A stretch of 64,000 nucleotides of DNA from Bdellovibrionaceae bacterium UBA1609 (GCA_002321895.1 DCMZ01000008.1:388241-452240), one strand, 5' to 3'; positions 17,255 through 26,981 are shown, numbered from the stretch's first letter. Translations and numbers: made by a program. The notes: generated by a model not told the origin, from the letters alone.

Positions 17255-18793
17255 ATGGCAAATGTTTCTTTTCGTCGTGCACTGGTCAGTGTTTCCAATA
17301 AGTCTAACCTCGTTGAATTCATAAAACCTTTGGTCCAACAGGGGCTGGAAGTGGTTTCTACGGGTGGCACAGCCAAGATGTTATCAGAAGCGGGAATCCC
17401 GGTGACATTGGTTTCTGAACAGACTGGGTTTCCTGAAGTGATGGATGGAAGAGTAAAAACCCTACATCCGAAAATTCATATGGGTTTGCTTGCTAGAAGC
17501 TATGTAGAAGAAGACTACAAAACGCTGAGCGAGTTTGAATTAGAGCCATTCGACCTGGTCATTGGAAACCTCTACCCTTTCGAAGAAGCGGTATTTAAAG
17601 GAGTGCAGGGTCAAGACTTAGTCGAGTATATAGACATTGGTGGCCCCTCATTTTTGAGAGCCGCAGCGAAGTCCTTCGAGAGATTAACCACTGTGGTGGA
17701 TCCTGAAGACTACGTTGGCGTTCTCGAAGGTCAATTTGAAGGATTAGAGGGTCGAAAAAATTTGGCGGCAAAAGTTTTTGCTCATACGGCATCCTATGAT
17801 TCTCTCATCGCAGAAAAACTACTTTCGAAAGAGAGTCACAGCCCTAAGCAGGTTTCTTTTGGCGGACACGTAGTCGATGCACTTCGATATGGAGAAAACC
17901 CCCAACAAAAGGCCACTTGGTATAGATCAGTGGGTAAATCAAATGGTTTACATAAGGCTCAAATCATACAGGGTAAGCCATTAAGTTATAACAATTTACT
18001 GGATTTAGATGCTGCTGTTCAGACATTACGAGAATTTCAAGAAACTCCAGCATGTGTTTCCGTAAAACATTTAAATCCCTGTGGTGTCGCCACGGGTACG
18101 ACTGTGGAAAGTGCCGTTAAGTTATCTCTAAAGGCTGACCCTGTTAGCGTATTTGGCGGAATCATTGCTATGAATAGAGCGGTAAATAAGTCGGCAGCGG
18201 AACACCTCAGTCAGCTGTTTCTAGAGTGCATAGTAGCTCCGGATTTTGACGCCGAGGCTTTAACAATTCTAGGAGCAAAGAAAAATCTACGATTATTGAA
18301 ATGGGAAGATCTTATGCAGAAGCAAGAGGAGTCCTCATTGATACGAAGTATTGATGGTGGCTTCTTGGTTCAAACAGCTGATGAGGTTGATAGTTGGTCA
18401 GAACAATGGCAAGTCATTGGTGAAGAGCCCGATGAGGAAACAAGGCGAGCTCTGACTTTGGCCTGGAGAGTTTGTGCTCATTTAAAAAGTAATGCCATCG
18501 CAATAGCCAATACTGCCTACTCGTTAGGTCTAGGAATGGGCCAAGTCAATCGTGTTGATGCCGTAGAGCAAGCTATAATAAGGATGAATAAGCACCATTC
18601 CTCTGAGGAAAATACCGTGCTTGCTAGCGATGCCTTTTTTCCATTTGCGGATAGCATCGAGCGAATTAGCCAGGCAGGTATTCGGTGGGTTATTCAGCCT
18701 GGTGGCTCTATGCGTGACGATGAAGTTATCACTGCATGTAAAGAGCTAGGGGTGAATATGGTGCTTACTGGAAAACGGCATTTTCAACATTAG
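17255..18793 (+). CDS. purH: bifunctional AICAR formyltransferase/IMP cyclohydrolase
   Basis: A 512-residue enzyme for the last two steps of de novo purine synthesis (AICAR to FAICAR to IMP). The N-terminal cyclohydrolase domain shows ALVSVSNKSNLVEF, STGGTAKML and DGRVKTLHPKIHMGLL. The C-terminal transformylase has LRYGENPQQKA, the catalytic Lys-His in VKHLNPCGVA, and the terminal signature FFPFADSIERISQAGI with QPGGSMRDDEVI. Length is normal. It lies 79 bp after mlaD. Confidence 0.96.
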   Translation: MANVSFRRALVSVSNKSNLVEFIKPLVQQGLEVVSTGGTAKMLSEAGIPVTLVSEQTGFPEVMDGRVKTLHPKIHMGLLARSYVEEDYKTLSEFELEPFDLVIGNLYPFEEAVFKGVQGQDLVEYIDIGGPSFLRAAAKSFERLTTVVDPEDYVGVLEGQFEGLEGRKNLAAKVFAHTASYDSLIAEKLLSKESHSPKQVSFGGHVVDALRYGENPQQKATWYRSVGKSNGLHKAQIIQGKPLSYNNLLDLDAAVQTLREFQETPACVSVKHLNPCGVATGTTVESAVKLSLKADPVSVFGGIIAMNRAVNKSAAEHLSQLFLECIVAPDFDAEALTILGAKKNLRLLKWEDLMQKQEESSLIRSIDGGFLVQTADEVDSWSEQWQVIGEEPDEETRRALTLAWRVCAHLKSNAIAIANTAYSLGLGMGQVNRVDAVEQAIIRMNKHHSSEENTVLASDAFFPFADSIERISQAGIRWVIQPGGSMRDDEVITACKELGVNMVLTGKRHFQH

Positions 18794-18821
18794 TTAAATT
18801 GCAGCGAAGGAATTGCATCTC

Positions 18822-20552
18822 ATGAGTACACCATTGTGGTTGATTAGAACCGGTGGAATGATCATCGGCCCATTTACGAAAGAAGAAGTGGGTGAGCGAA
18901 TCTTGACTCGTGAAGTGACGGGGCTCGATGAAGCCGCTCAACCTAAGAGGGTATGGCGATCCGTCAGAGAGATAACTGATTTTAGTGAATTTTTAAAGAA
19001 CCTCGAAGACGGACCGGAAGAAACAACCGGAACTAGCAACGCGACTGATATCGATTTTACACAAACACTTACTTTGGCAACGGATCATGCTGAAGGGGAC
19101 CTCACTGAAGAGATTCCGGTGAAAGAAATCATCTATCATGATCTCACAGAAGAATTAGATCCCATCGCAAAGAACAAAAACTCAGGCCAATCTATTCCCT
19201 CATTTGGTGTTGAAGGAAATCCGGCGGCCCATGCTCGAGCGGAACAGGCGGCGAAGCCATTGTGGGTCATTGTTGGGTTGGTTGTTTTGATAGTCGCAGG
19301 ATTTGTTGGATACAGGACCCTGGTTAAGGCGCCTGCAGATAGAAAAAATAGATTTATCGCTCAAAAAAGGGTTGCCGCGGAGTTTTTAAAGCAAGGTCGT
19401 TATAATTTAGCATTGGAAAAGTATGAACAACTGTATGACTCTGATCCTTCAGATAAATCCATCTACTTGCAATATGCAACTCTCAAGCTACAGTTGGAAA
19501 AAGACACTCTACTTCCCAAAAAGCTCTATGGAAATCTCATTCAAGATCCAGTAAATCCTATCCGAGCTCGGGCAAATTTAGGTTTGGGCCTGGCTCACTT
19601 AATGGATAATGAATTAGGTTTGGCTGAAAACAGTTTTAGAGAAGCTTTATCAATAGAGCCAAATCTTCATGCGGGGCATTTGAATCTTGGCATTAAGGAA
19701 ATGATCAACGGTAATTGGAAAGGGGCTTTGCAGGAATTTTCTCGAGCGGAAAATTTGCAAAATCGACATCCCATCGTATTGTTGAATCTTATACGGGCCA
19801 ATGTGGAGATGGTGAAGCTAAGTGGAGGCAATAAGTTTATTAATAAGGCCTATCAAAAAATCGGTGCTCTTAAAACTATGGGGACTTTTTATACGCAAGA
19901 GGCATTGCTATTCAAAATCTATTTGGATCTATATAGAAAGGCTAATGTGGATACGGAAGCTTCTTTAAAAGAGTTTTTGGATTCAAATCCTTATATTTCT
20001 GAGAACTATAAATACAATGTTTTTGTAAATCAGCAATTTATAGATTGGAAAGCTCTGTCGTCCTATTGCTCGGAGATCATTGCAAATATCGTTGAATCTC
20101 ATATAACAAAAGCGTTTGAGGCCTTCTGCCTGGCTAAGTCCGACCAGTTAAGTATTGCAAAAACAGTCATTGAAGATGCGATAAACAGATCGCCAAGGGA
20201 TCCTTTGGTGAATTCAGTGTTTTCCTATATTCTGACAAAACTAGGTTTAGATGTTGAATCTTCAGTTGCTCTTTCAACAGCACTTAGAAATAATTCGAGT
20301 GGAGAGTTTGCACTACCGTCCATTTTGAAGGCCAGGCTATGTGCCCGAAGTGGCGATTGGGATTGCTCAAAAGAAGAGTGGAATAAGGTTCTGCAAAAGC
20401 AAGTTGATAATGTGGCGGCTTTAACTGGAATTGGTGAAGCTCATTTGGAGTTGGGTGAGGGTGATTTATCTCTTCAATTTCTTAATAGAGCAAGGGCTAT
20501 TGGAGATGATTACGTGCCCCTTCAGGTTCTTCAATCGAAACTAGAGAGGTGA
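18822..20552 (+). CDS. GYF-like domain, single-TM, TPR protein
   Basis: A 576-residue inner-membrane protein of unknown function. Residues 1-60 resemble a GYF_2 domain (PLWLIRTGGMIIGPFTKEEV), a small module that binds Pro-rich or other peptides. An acidic linker is followed by one TM helix at about 149-171 (LWVIVGLVVLIVAGFVGY) and then at least eight TPR-like helical hairpins in the periplasm. ATG at 18822 is chosen since GAAGGA lies 10 bases before it; a TTG at 18813 is too close. It is followed 3 bp later by a secreted-protein gene, a likely partner. The topology (cytoplasmic GYF, periplasmic TPR) suggests a link between cytoplasm and envelope. Confidence 0.65.
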   Translation: MSTPLWLIRTGGMIIGPFTKEEVGERILTREVTGLDEAAQPKRVWRSVREITDFSEFLKNLEDGPEETTGTSNATDIDFTQTLTLATDHAEGDLTEEIPVKEIIYHDLTEELDPIAKNKNSGQSIPSFGVEGNPAAHARAEQAAKPLWVIVGLVVLIVAGFVGYRTLVKAPADRKNRFIAQKRVAAEFLKQGRYNLALEKYEQLYDSDPSDKSIYLQYATLKLQLEKDTLLPKKLYGNLIQDPVNPIRARANLGLGLAHLMDNELGLAENSFREALSIEPNLHAGHLNLGIKEMINGNWKGALQEFSRAENLQNRHPIVLLNLIRANVEMVKLSGGNKFINKAYQKIGALKTMGTFYTQEALLFKIYLDLYRKANVDTEASLKEFLDSNPYISENYKYNVFVNQQFIDWKALSSYCSEIIANIVESHITKAFEAFCLAKSDQLSIAKTVIEDAINRSPRDPLVNSVFSYILTKLGLDVESSVALSTALRNNSSGEFALPSILKARLCARSGDWDCSKEEWNKVLQKQVDNVAALTGIGEAHLELGEGDLSLQFLNRARAIGDDYVPLQVLQSKLER

Positions 20553-20555
20553 ATT

Positions 20556-21305
20556 GTGCGGCATCTCACCATCTTATTCATTTTCATAATACCATTTGTA
20601 TGTTTGGCACAAGAGGAAGAAACCGAAGAATCAAAGGAAAAGGAATCTCAAGAGGTTGAGCTTGAGATCTCAAAGTACAATATAGGTAGTATTTTTAGAT
20701 CCAACAAGAATAGTAGTCTTCCAAGAGAAGTCATTGATTACGTCGAGAAAATTTATATTCAGGATTATAAAAGACAAGATGCTGTTCGGACAGAATCCAT
20801 GTCTAAAGCGGAAATGATAGGGCAATTTCGTAGACAAATATTAGAAGTGAGTGTCTTGTTTCGTAATATCGATACCTTTTTTGAGAAGCCGCTTTATTTT
20901 AATTTAAACCAAGGTGGTGGTTCTATCAATCTCAGTGAACAGCTTGGTTCTAAGTCTGGTAGGTTTAATATACGCATGATTGCAAAAAAGCCCGAGAATG
21001 TTGATGATATGGCTGACTTTAAGAGTAACGTGAGAGTGTTATTTTTAAGTAATTCTATTAAACGGGATGCGGCTGGAGTTCAGTGGGGAACGGGTTGTGA
21101 TGTGTTTTTTGATATCTCTCGTTTTTTCAAGAAATCACTGATGACTGAAGAGGGTGTTATATTTTCAACGGTCTCAGATCAACACATCTCCGCTCTTGCC
21201 GGACGATTTATATTTTTCTACACTCATTTGAATGACGTTTATATGTCGATGGTGAGTTTTGTGGATCCCACAAAATCCGAATTACAATGTGCAAGCTATA
21301 ATTGA
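20556..21305 (+). CDS. exported hypothetical protein
   Basis: A 249-residue protein with a signal peptide (MRHLTILFIFIIPFVCLA, cleavage before QEEE) and a very acidic mature N terminus. The GTG start is 3 bp after the GYF/TPR gene, so the two are co-transcribed. Cysteines at about 182 and 245 could pair. No known domain is recognised; the middle region has mixed helices and strands. Confidence 0.6.
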   Translation: MRHLTILFIFIIPFVCLAQEEETEESKEKESQEVELEISKYNIGSIFRSNKNSSLPREVIDYVEKIYIQDYKRQDAVRTESMSKAEMIGQFRRQILEVSVLFRNIDTFFEKPLYFNLNQGGGSINLSEQLGSKSGRFNIRMIAKKPENVDDMADFKSNVRVLFLSNSIKRDAAGVQWGTGCDVFFDISRFFKKSLMTEEGVIFSTVSDQHISALAGRFIFFYTHLNDVYMSMVSFVDPTKSELQCASYN

Positions 21306-21313
21306 GGATTGCT

Positions 21314-22291
21314 ATGAGTAAAGTTTTTGTAAAAGATCTAATCGATAAGCAGGCCATTGATACCCATTTTTTGGTGAGTCAGAAGAATAAAATGACCGAT
21401 AAAAATGGAAAGCCTTTTATGATAGTCCATCTTTCAGATCGGTCGGGAACTATACATGGTATGCTTTGGGAAAAAGTAGATGCCTGGGATAAAGAGATCG
21501 TCGAAGGGCAGATTTTTAAAATCAAAGGAAGTGTGCAGACCTACCAAGGTAAACTTCAGTTGGTGTTAAACTCAGCGGTACGCGCTAACTCGGATGATGT
21601 TGATATGTCTAATTTTGTTAAATCAATTGGGCAAGATCCAAATCAATTGTTGGAGAAGGTGAATGGATATGTTTCCTCCCTTGAAGACGATCGAATCAAA
21701 CAGCTGTTGCAAAACACTTTGTCAGATGAGCTAGTCAAGACACGGATAGTTCAGTATCCGGCGGCAAAAACCATCCACCATGCTTCCATTGGTGGATTGA
21801 TAGAACACATTACATCTATCTGCGGTGTGATGGATTTTCTCGCCACCCACTATAAAATCCTAAATCGGGACCTTTTAATCTTCGGAGCCATTTATCATGA
21901 TATTGGTAAATTGTATGAGCTGAAAGTGGAAGGTGGTTTTGGATATACCGATCGAGGACGTTTAGTGGGTCATATGCAGATCGCCTGTGAAATGGTGGGG
22001 AAGTACTCCGAGGGTATAGATGGGTTTGATGACACTCTTAAAGATAAACTTATTCATATCATCTTAAGCCACCACGGTCGTTTAGAGTATGGATCTCCCA
22101 AGCGGCCCAAATTTTTGGAAGCTTTAGTCGTTGCAATGATTGATGATTTAGACTCCAAGATCGACTCCATTTCGGGATTGATGCAAGCGGAGCTAGGAAC
22201 AGGTGAAAGTTGGACTCGCTATAGTCATCAATATGATCGGTATTTCTTTTTAGATCCTTTGAAAGAACAATTGGATAAGGAAGAGAAGTAA
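21314..22291 (+). CDS. YhaM-family HD-domain 3'-5' exoribonuclease
   Basis: A 325-residue protein with the YhaM layout: an N-terminal OB-fold nucleic-acid binding domain (about 15-95, including DRSGTIHGMLWEKVD) and a C-terminal HD phosphohydrolase domain. The HD metal ligands are seen in HHASIGGLIEHI, the HD pair in FGAIYHDIGKLYEL and HILSHHGRLEYGSP. YhaM proteins degrade single-stranded RNA or DNA from the 3' end. ATG at 21314 has GAGGA six bases before it. The stop shares one base with the following methyltransferase start. Confidence 0.85.
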   Translation: MSKVFVKDLIDKQAIDTHFLVSQKNKMTDKNGKPFMIVHLSDRSGTIHGMLWEKVDAWDKEIVEGQIFKIKGSVQTYQGKLQLVLNSAVRANSDDVDMSNFVKSIGQDPNQLLEKVNGYVSSLEDDRIKQLLQNTLSDELVKTRIVQYPAAKTIHHASIGGLIEHITSICGVMDFLATHYKILNRDLLIFGAIYHDIGKLYELKVEGGFGYTDRGRLVGHMQIACEMVGKYSEGIDGFDDTLKDKLIHIILSHHGRLEYGSPKRPKFLEALVVAMIDDLDSKIDSISGLMQAELGTGESWTRYSHQYDRYFFLDPLKEQLDKEEK

Positions 22292-22944
22292 TGTCTCTTA
22301 CGGTGGTGAGTACTCCCATTGGTAACCCTGAGGATATTTCTAAACACGCTCTTCAAGCTATAGAGCAAGCCAGTCTCGTGATTGGAGAAGAAAAGAAAGT
22401 CACACTTAAATTTTTAAAGTCTGTTCAGCTTACTGGGCGACCGGTTGAACTTCTTAATGAACATTCTGATGCGGAAGATCTAAATTTCCTACTAGAAAAG
22501 TGTAAATCAGAGAATGTAGCTCTTGTCTCTGATTGTGGCACACCAGGATTTTGTGACCCAGGTGCAGACTTGGTAAACCTATGTCATAAACACAATGTGA
22601 GTGTTCAAGTGGCTCCCGGAGCTTCGAGCCTAATGGCTTTATTGGCTCTTGCCGGACTCCGCCTGGATCAGTTTTTGTTTCGTGGATTTCTGCCAGCCAA
22701 TAATGAAAAACGAAATCGAGCTTGGGCAGAACTAAAAAAAATAAAGTGGCCTATCGTAATTATGGATACCCCTTATCGATTGGATAAAACACTAAGTGAA
22801 TTGAAACAGAACTTTGCCAATCAGCAATTAGTTGTGGGTTATCGTTTGACCTTTCCCGATCAAGAGTTATTTCGTGGCAGCCCGAAGGCGGCCCACACCC
22901 ACTTCGAAGGGAAAAAGGGTGAATTCATTCTTTTAGTCCATTAG
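22291..22944 (+). CDS. rsmI: RsmI-family SAM-dependent methyltransferase
   Basis: A 217-residue tetrapyrrole-methylase-fold protein of the RsmI family, which 2'-O-methylates C1402 of 16S rRNA. Motifs: VVSTPIGNPEDIS at the N terminus, VSDCGTPGFCDPGA and VAPGASSLMALLALAGL. It is shorter than E. coli RsmI (about 286 residues) and lacks the C-terminal domain, and the usual EDTR reads GEEKK, so substrate identity is less certain. Its start overlaps the previous stop by one base (TAATG). Confidence 0.75.
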   Translation: MSLTVVSTPIGNPEDISKHALQAIEQASLVIGEEKKVTLKFLKSVQLTGRPVELLNEHSDAEDLNFLLEKCKSENVALVSDCGTPGFCDPGADLVNLCHKHNVSVQVAPGASSLMALLALAGLRLDQFLFRGFLPANNEKRNRAWAELKKIKWPIVIMDTPYRLDKTLSELKQNFANQQLVVGYRLTFPDQELFRGSPKAAHTHFEGKKGEFILLVH

Positions 22945-23101
22945 TGGCTCTTCGCAGACTTAATGGCAGCGGCTCGAAATTGGAACGCGCGCGAAAATTG
23001 TCGCCCCATTGTAGTATTTTCCTGGGAGATACCCTTTAAAGGGAGGGTACTTAGGGCAAAAATGGACCTAAATTTGCTCTATCTGATTCTTGAGGAGTCC
23101 T

Positions 23102-23701
23102 ATGAAGCCCTTAGTCGCTTTTAGTTTTTTGGTTTTACTATCTCTAGAGTCCCTTGGAACTCAGGTGATTTTGGCCTCGAGACAGACCACCGAAGAGCAG
23201 CAAGCTCTGGCGGACATCACTTCCTTTGTGGAGATAGAGGCCACTGACGGGGAGCCTATGGCCACCTATCGAGCAGGGTTTCTAACTCGAGTGAGAGACG
23301 AAGATGTAATGGATAACGAACCCTTGCGGGAGGCCCTAGTAAAGGCTTCTCAATCAGACGCTTGCATTTATCAAAAGGAAAACATTGCCCCCGCTGCCAA
23401 TGGCAAGTTTGGGTGTGTGGTTCTTCATAAAGATGGACCTGAGATTCAGTTGCTCTATTTAGCTATGGATGTGGACTTTTCCAATGAAGAGCGGCATATC
23501 TATCGGGGTGAATTTTCCTTTCCTGAACCTTCAAATCAAAGAATTTTTGATGGGGCTAAAGAACAGCTCATCCAATCGGTGATTGACCCTGCGCGCCCAT
23601 TGCACACGGTTGTTTTATCTTGGCTAGAAGATTCCAGTCCCGTTCGATTTGGAAGAGGAACAGATCGGTTTCAAAACGGTTTCAAAGGATACACTCAGTA
23701 G
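23102..23701 (+). CDS. exported hypothetical protein
   Basis: A 199-residue protein with a signal peptide (MKPLVAFSFLVLLSLESLG). GAGGAG lies 4 bases before ATG 23102, which is preferred over an in-frame ATG at 23090. Two cysteines (about 93 and 106, DACIY and FGCVV) could form a disulfide. I recognise no family. The upstream gap has a 12-bp palindrome of C, T, A and G runs (23032-23043). Confidence 0.55.
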   Translation: MKPLVAFSFLVLLSLESLGTQVILASRQTTEEQQALADITSFVEIEATDGEPMATYRAGFLTRVRDEDVMDNEPLREALVKASQSDACIYQKENIAPAANGKFGCVVLHKDGPEIQLLYLAMDVDFSNEERHIYRGEFSFPEPSNQRIFDGAKEQLIQSVIDPARPLHTVVLSWLEDSSPVRFGRGTDRFQNGFKGYTQ

Positions 23702-23752
23702 CTATTGCTCCCATTCTGGTTTCAGTTTATGGTCGGAGTAGTAGGTGCGGTT

Positions 23753-24349
23753 ATGAGTGATAGCGAATCAAAAAGCGATAGAGAAAAGGATCTCAAAGAG
23801 AGATGGAAAGTGCTCGATTCTGAAGAGCTATTGAAATTAGGCTATTTTAGAATCCGAAAAGACCGTTGTGAGTTACCTGACGGTCGAATCATGCCGGCCT
23901 ATTATGTGGTGGAGTTCAACAACTGGGTACAGATGCTAAGTATTACCAGTAATAAACAAATGATCTTAGTGGAGCAATACCGTCACGCCACGGGGGAAAG
24001 CTATTTAGAGCTTCCTGGTGGCAGTAGCGAACCTCAAAACGGTGAAGATGAAGCCACCTCAGCTTTGAGAGAGTTGGAAGAAGAAACGGGGTATACGGGT
24101 AAAGTTGAGTTTCTATGTCTGCATGAGCCCAATCCAGCTCTCCAAAGCAATCAAGTTCAAGTTTATTTGGCGACGGGTTGTGAAAAGGTACACGAACAAC
24201 AGCTAGATCCCTATGAGGATATAAATGTCCTGTTAAAACCTGTTCCTGAAGTCTATAAAATGGCCGAGGCTGGTATTTTTAAGCACAGTCTGTTTTTAGC
24301 CACTCTCATGTTGGCTCGTCCAAAGCTCATCGAACTAGGTCTTCTCTAA
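23753..24349 (+). CDS. Nudix hydrolase, ADP-ribose pyrophosphatase type
   Basis: A 198-residue hydrolase of nucleoside diphosphates linked to another moiety. The Nudix box is LPGGSSEPQNGEDEATSA followed by LRELEEETGY, with the catalytic REL-EE-G; the loop between LPGG and the first Glu is two residues longer than usual. The strand before it (MILVEQYRHATGESYLE) is typical of ADP-ribose pyrophosphatases. ATG at 23753 (before SDSES) is chosen since upstream in-frame starts read through hydrophobic residues with no ribosome binding site. Confidence 0.82.
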   Translation: MSDSESKSDREKDLKERWKVLDSEELLKLGYFRIRKDRCELPDGRIMPAYYVVEFNNWVQMLSITSNKQMILVEQYRHATGESYLELPGGSSEPQNGEDEATSALRELEEETGYTGKVEFLCLHEPNPALQSNQVQVYLATGCEKVHEQQLDPYEDINVLLKPVPEVYKMAEAGIFKHSLFLATLMLARPKLIELGLL

Positions 24350-24366
24350 AAGTGTGTCCGTACCTT

Positions 24367-25071
24367 TTAAAAATCGAACTTTAACTCAATCGTTGGTGTG
24401 TCTTCGGAGACAGCTTCTCTTCCTGAATGAGTGGAGTCCATATAGATCATTTTGACTTGGGGAAACAAATTTTGAACCACGTTGATGTTTACGGGCTCAT
24501 TTTCAAAAAACCAGATGGTGGAATGATCTTTCTCCAGCTGCGCGAATACTTCCGCTTTAAATACGGAATCTCGGATGGCTGTGGTCGGTTTCAACATTAA
24601 AAGGTGGTCTTCATCTAAGGGGAAGTTGTTGCTGAGTAGAGACTTTTTGGTGCTTTCACCCATCCGATGCTGATCTCTGCCGGTGAGGTAAATTATTTTT
24701 GCACCTCTTTTGTGCAGTTCATTGACATAGTCGATAGCCCCTTCATAAGGTTCATCTATATGTAGGAACTCTCCACTGAAAAAGTGTTTCATCCAGAACT
24801 CACGGACACTTTCAAAAAAATCAATGGTGCCAGTGACTTGATGTCGACTCAAAGCTTGTTTAATACCCCAATCCTGAGGTTCCACGATCACTTCTCGGAG
24901 CATTTCAGACGATGCGCCAAAGGTTTTTGCTTCCGGTGACTGGTCTGGGTACATACGCAAAATATGCTGAGTTCTTGGGCTGACATTGAATAGGGTGGAG
25001 TCCAGGTCGAAAACACATAGGACCTGGTCGGATTGTTTCTCAATATCTTCAATAACTTGCTTTAATGGCAT
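24367..25071 (-). CDS. HAD-superfamily hydrolase
   Basis: A 234-residue cytoplasmic HAD phosphatase. Motif I is FDLDSTLF (nucleophile and acid/base Asp), motif II is YLTGRD, a conserved Lys follows in LMLKP, and motif III is in FFENEPVN, where an acidic Glu-Asn-Glu replaces the usual Asp-Asp. The cap region lies between about 50 and 110. AGGAA precedes ATG 25071; the frame extends to 25131 but has no ribosome binding site. It is convergent with the Nudix gene. Substrate unknown. Confidence 0.75.
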   Translation of the reverse strand: MPLKQVIEDIEKQSDQVLCVFDLDSTLFNVSPRTQHILRMYPDQSPEAKTFGASSEMLREVIVEPQDWGIKQALSRHQVTGTIDFFESVREFWMKHFFSGEFLHIDEPYEGAIDYVNELHKRGAKIIYLTGRDQHRMGESTKKSLLSNNFPLDEDHLLMLKPTTAIRDSVFKAEVFAQLEKDHSTIWFFENEPVNINVVQNLFPQVKMIYMDSTHSGREAVSEDTPTIELKFDF

Positions 25072-25211
25072 AGCAGTTCCTACCAAATTTAAAAGGGGCT
25101 GTCGCTCTCCGTTGGCTTGGCTGCATTGCAAAAATTAGAATTTCATGAGCCTATGATCTCTGAAATATTTTACGAATTGTCTCTTCTCTGTAAATCCATT
25201 GGGGGCTCAGC

Positions 25212-25240
25212 TTGACATTGGCAGTACCAAACCCGATAGT
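25212..25240 (+). promoter_or_regulatory. candidate sigma-70 promoter for the Phn-type transporter
   Basis: A perfect TTGACA (25212-25217), a 17-bp spacer and GATAGT (25235-25240, 4 of 6 matches) lie 39 bp before phnD. Confidence 0.5.
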
Positions 25241-25278
25241 GGCGCCAAAACCGACTCTAGAAGATCGAAGGAGCTCAA

Positions 25279-26190
25279 ATGCGTCAATTCAAATTACTCG
25301 TATTACTTGTAATTATAGGTATTTTCAGTGTTTCTTGCACGCGGGACAAAGGGCCTCTTGGTTCGGAAACAAACCCCGTAAAATTCTTTTTTGTTCCTTC
25401 GGTGGATGCAAAAGTTCTGACTGAAAAAACCAAGCACCTTAAAACCTATCTAGAGCAAAACACTAAGTACAAATTCAAGATTCAAGTTCCAACAAGTTTT
25501 GTGGCTGTGGTGGAAGCGTTTGGTACAAGCCGCGCTGATGTGGCTTCTGTTAACACTTTCGGCTACATCTTGGCTCACGAGAAATACGGCGCTGAGGCTC
25601 TTCTAACCGTAGAGCGTTTTGGTCACACGGATTACAAGGGTCAGTTTATTACCCGTTCAGATAGCAAGATTTCTAGTATCTCAGATATCGCCGGTAAAAA
25701 GATTGCTTATGTGGACCCAGCTTCAACAAGTGGTTATTTACTTCCAGCAACAATGTTGAAAAAAGCCAGCATCAAGCCCGCTGAGATGATGTTTGCCACT
25801 CGTCACGATAACGTAGTTACTATGGTTCGTGAGCGTCAGGTGGATGTAGGTGCTACATTTTATTCACCACCTGAAGAGGGAAAAATTCAAGATGCTCGCC
25901 GCTTGGTGCTGACTCAGTTTCCTGAAATTGAAAAAGAAGTAAAAATTCTTGAGCTTACAGATGCCATTCCTAATGACCCTATCGTTTTCCGTAAAGGTAT
26001 GCCGGCTGAAATGAAAACGGAAATCCAAGAAGCACTTTTGGCCTATGTGGGTACTGAGGAGGGGAAAGCCAACTTCCACGAAATGTATGGCGTGACTAAC
26101 TTCACTAAAGCCACTGACAAAAATTATGATGGTGTTCGCGAGATTCTTAAATCTCTTGGCAAAAGCGCTTCTGACTTAGTGAAAAAATAG
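25279..26190 (+). CDS. phnD: PhnD-type phosphonate/phosphite ABC substrate-binding lipoprotein
   Basis: A 303-residue periplasmic binding lipoprotein. The signal peptide ends in a lipobox (FSVSC, Cys 20). The mature protein has PhnD family features: VKFFFVPSVDAKV at the start, SRADVASVNTFGYILA, KIAYVDPASTSGYLLP with the anion-binding Ser-Thr-Ser, and HDNVVTMVRERQVDVGATF. First gene of a phnD-C-E operon. No C-P lyase or phosphite oxidation gene is in the window, so the ligand could be a phosphonate, phosphite or another oxyanion. Confidence 0.85.
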   Translation: MRQFKLLVLLVIIGIFSVSCTRDKGPLGSETNPVKFFFVPSVDAKVLTEKTKHLKTYLEQNTKYKFKIQVPTSFVAVVEAFGTSRADVASVNTFGYILAHEKYGAEALLTVERFGHTDYKGQFITRSDSKISSISDIAGKKIAYVDPASTSGYLLPATMLKKASIKPAEMMFATRHDNVVTMVRERQVDVGATFYSPPEEGKIQDARRLVLTQFPEIEKEVKILELTDAIPNDPIVFRKGMPAEMKTEIQEALLAYVGTEEGKANFHEMYGVTNFTKATDKNYDGVREILKSLGKSASDLVKK

Positions 26191-26198
26191 TTGCCGAC

Positions 26199-26969
26199 AT
26201 GAGTGATACAATTCTTAAAGTTGAAAAATTAGAGAAGACCTACGACAACGGAGTTCAGGCCTTAAAAGGAGTGAGCTTCGACGTAAAGCGGGGCGAATTC
26301 TTAGTGATCATTGGGTTGAGTGGATCTGGAAAGTCCACTCTGTTGCGATGTCTTAACAACCTTCATCAGCCTACGGGTGGTCGAGTCACTTTCAATGGTG
26401 AAGATATCACTGTTGTTAAGGGGAGTAAGGCCCGTAGTATTCGGTCTAAAATTGGAATGATTTTCCAGCATTTTAATTTAATTCCTAGATACTCAGTTTT
26501 TAAAAATGCCTTATCCGGTTCTTTAAGTCGCGCCGGCACACTCAAAAGCTTGATGGGTATTTACAACGAAGAAGATAAAAAACGAGCTCTAGATTACCTA
26601 GATTTGGTGGGTATCAAAGAAAAGGCCTATATCCGTGCTGACCAGCTTTCTGGTGGTCAACAACAGCGAGTGGCCATTGCTCGAGCCTTAACTCAGAATC
26701 CCGAAATTCTTTTGGCTGACGAACCCGTGGCCAGTTTAGATCCGGCAACTTGTCATACGGTTATGGATTACTTGAAAAAGGTAAATCGTGAGTTGGGCTT
26801 AACAGTGATTTGTAATCTTCACTTTTTAAGTCTCGTTCGACAGTATGCAGATCGAGTGATCGCATTAAAAGGCGGAGAGTTGGTTTACGAAGGTGACCCA
26901 AGTCATATCGATGAAAAATGGTTTGAAGAAATTTATGGAGAAGGGGCCAAAGAGGTCCACATCAACTAA
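26199..26969 (+). CDS. phnC: PhnC-type ABC transporter ATP-binding protein
   Basis: A 256-residue ABC ATPase. Walker A GLSGSGKSTLLRCLN, Q-loop MIFQHFNLI, signature LSGGQQQRVAIARAL, Walker B ILLADEPVASLDP and the phosphonate-type ending ICNLHFLSLVRQYADRVIALK (split here only for length) fit PhnC. It starts 8 bp after phnD and precedes the permease gene by 12 bp. Energises uptake through PhnE. Confidence 0.9.
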   Translation: MSDTILKVEKLEKTYDNGVQALKGVSFDVKRGEFLVIIGLSGSGKSTLLRCLNNLHQPTGGRVTFNGEDITVVKGSKARSIRSKIGMIFQHFNLIPRYSVFKNALSGSLSRAGTLKSLMGIYNEEDKKRALDYLDLVGIKEKAYIRADQLSGGQQQRVAIARALTQNPEILLADEPVASLDPATCHTVMDYLKKVNRELGLTVICNLHFLSLVRQYADRVIALKGGELVYEGDPSHIDEKWFEEIYGEGAKEVHIN

Positions 26970-26981
26970 GGCTAGTACACT

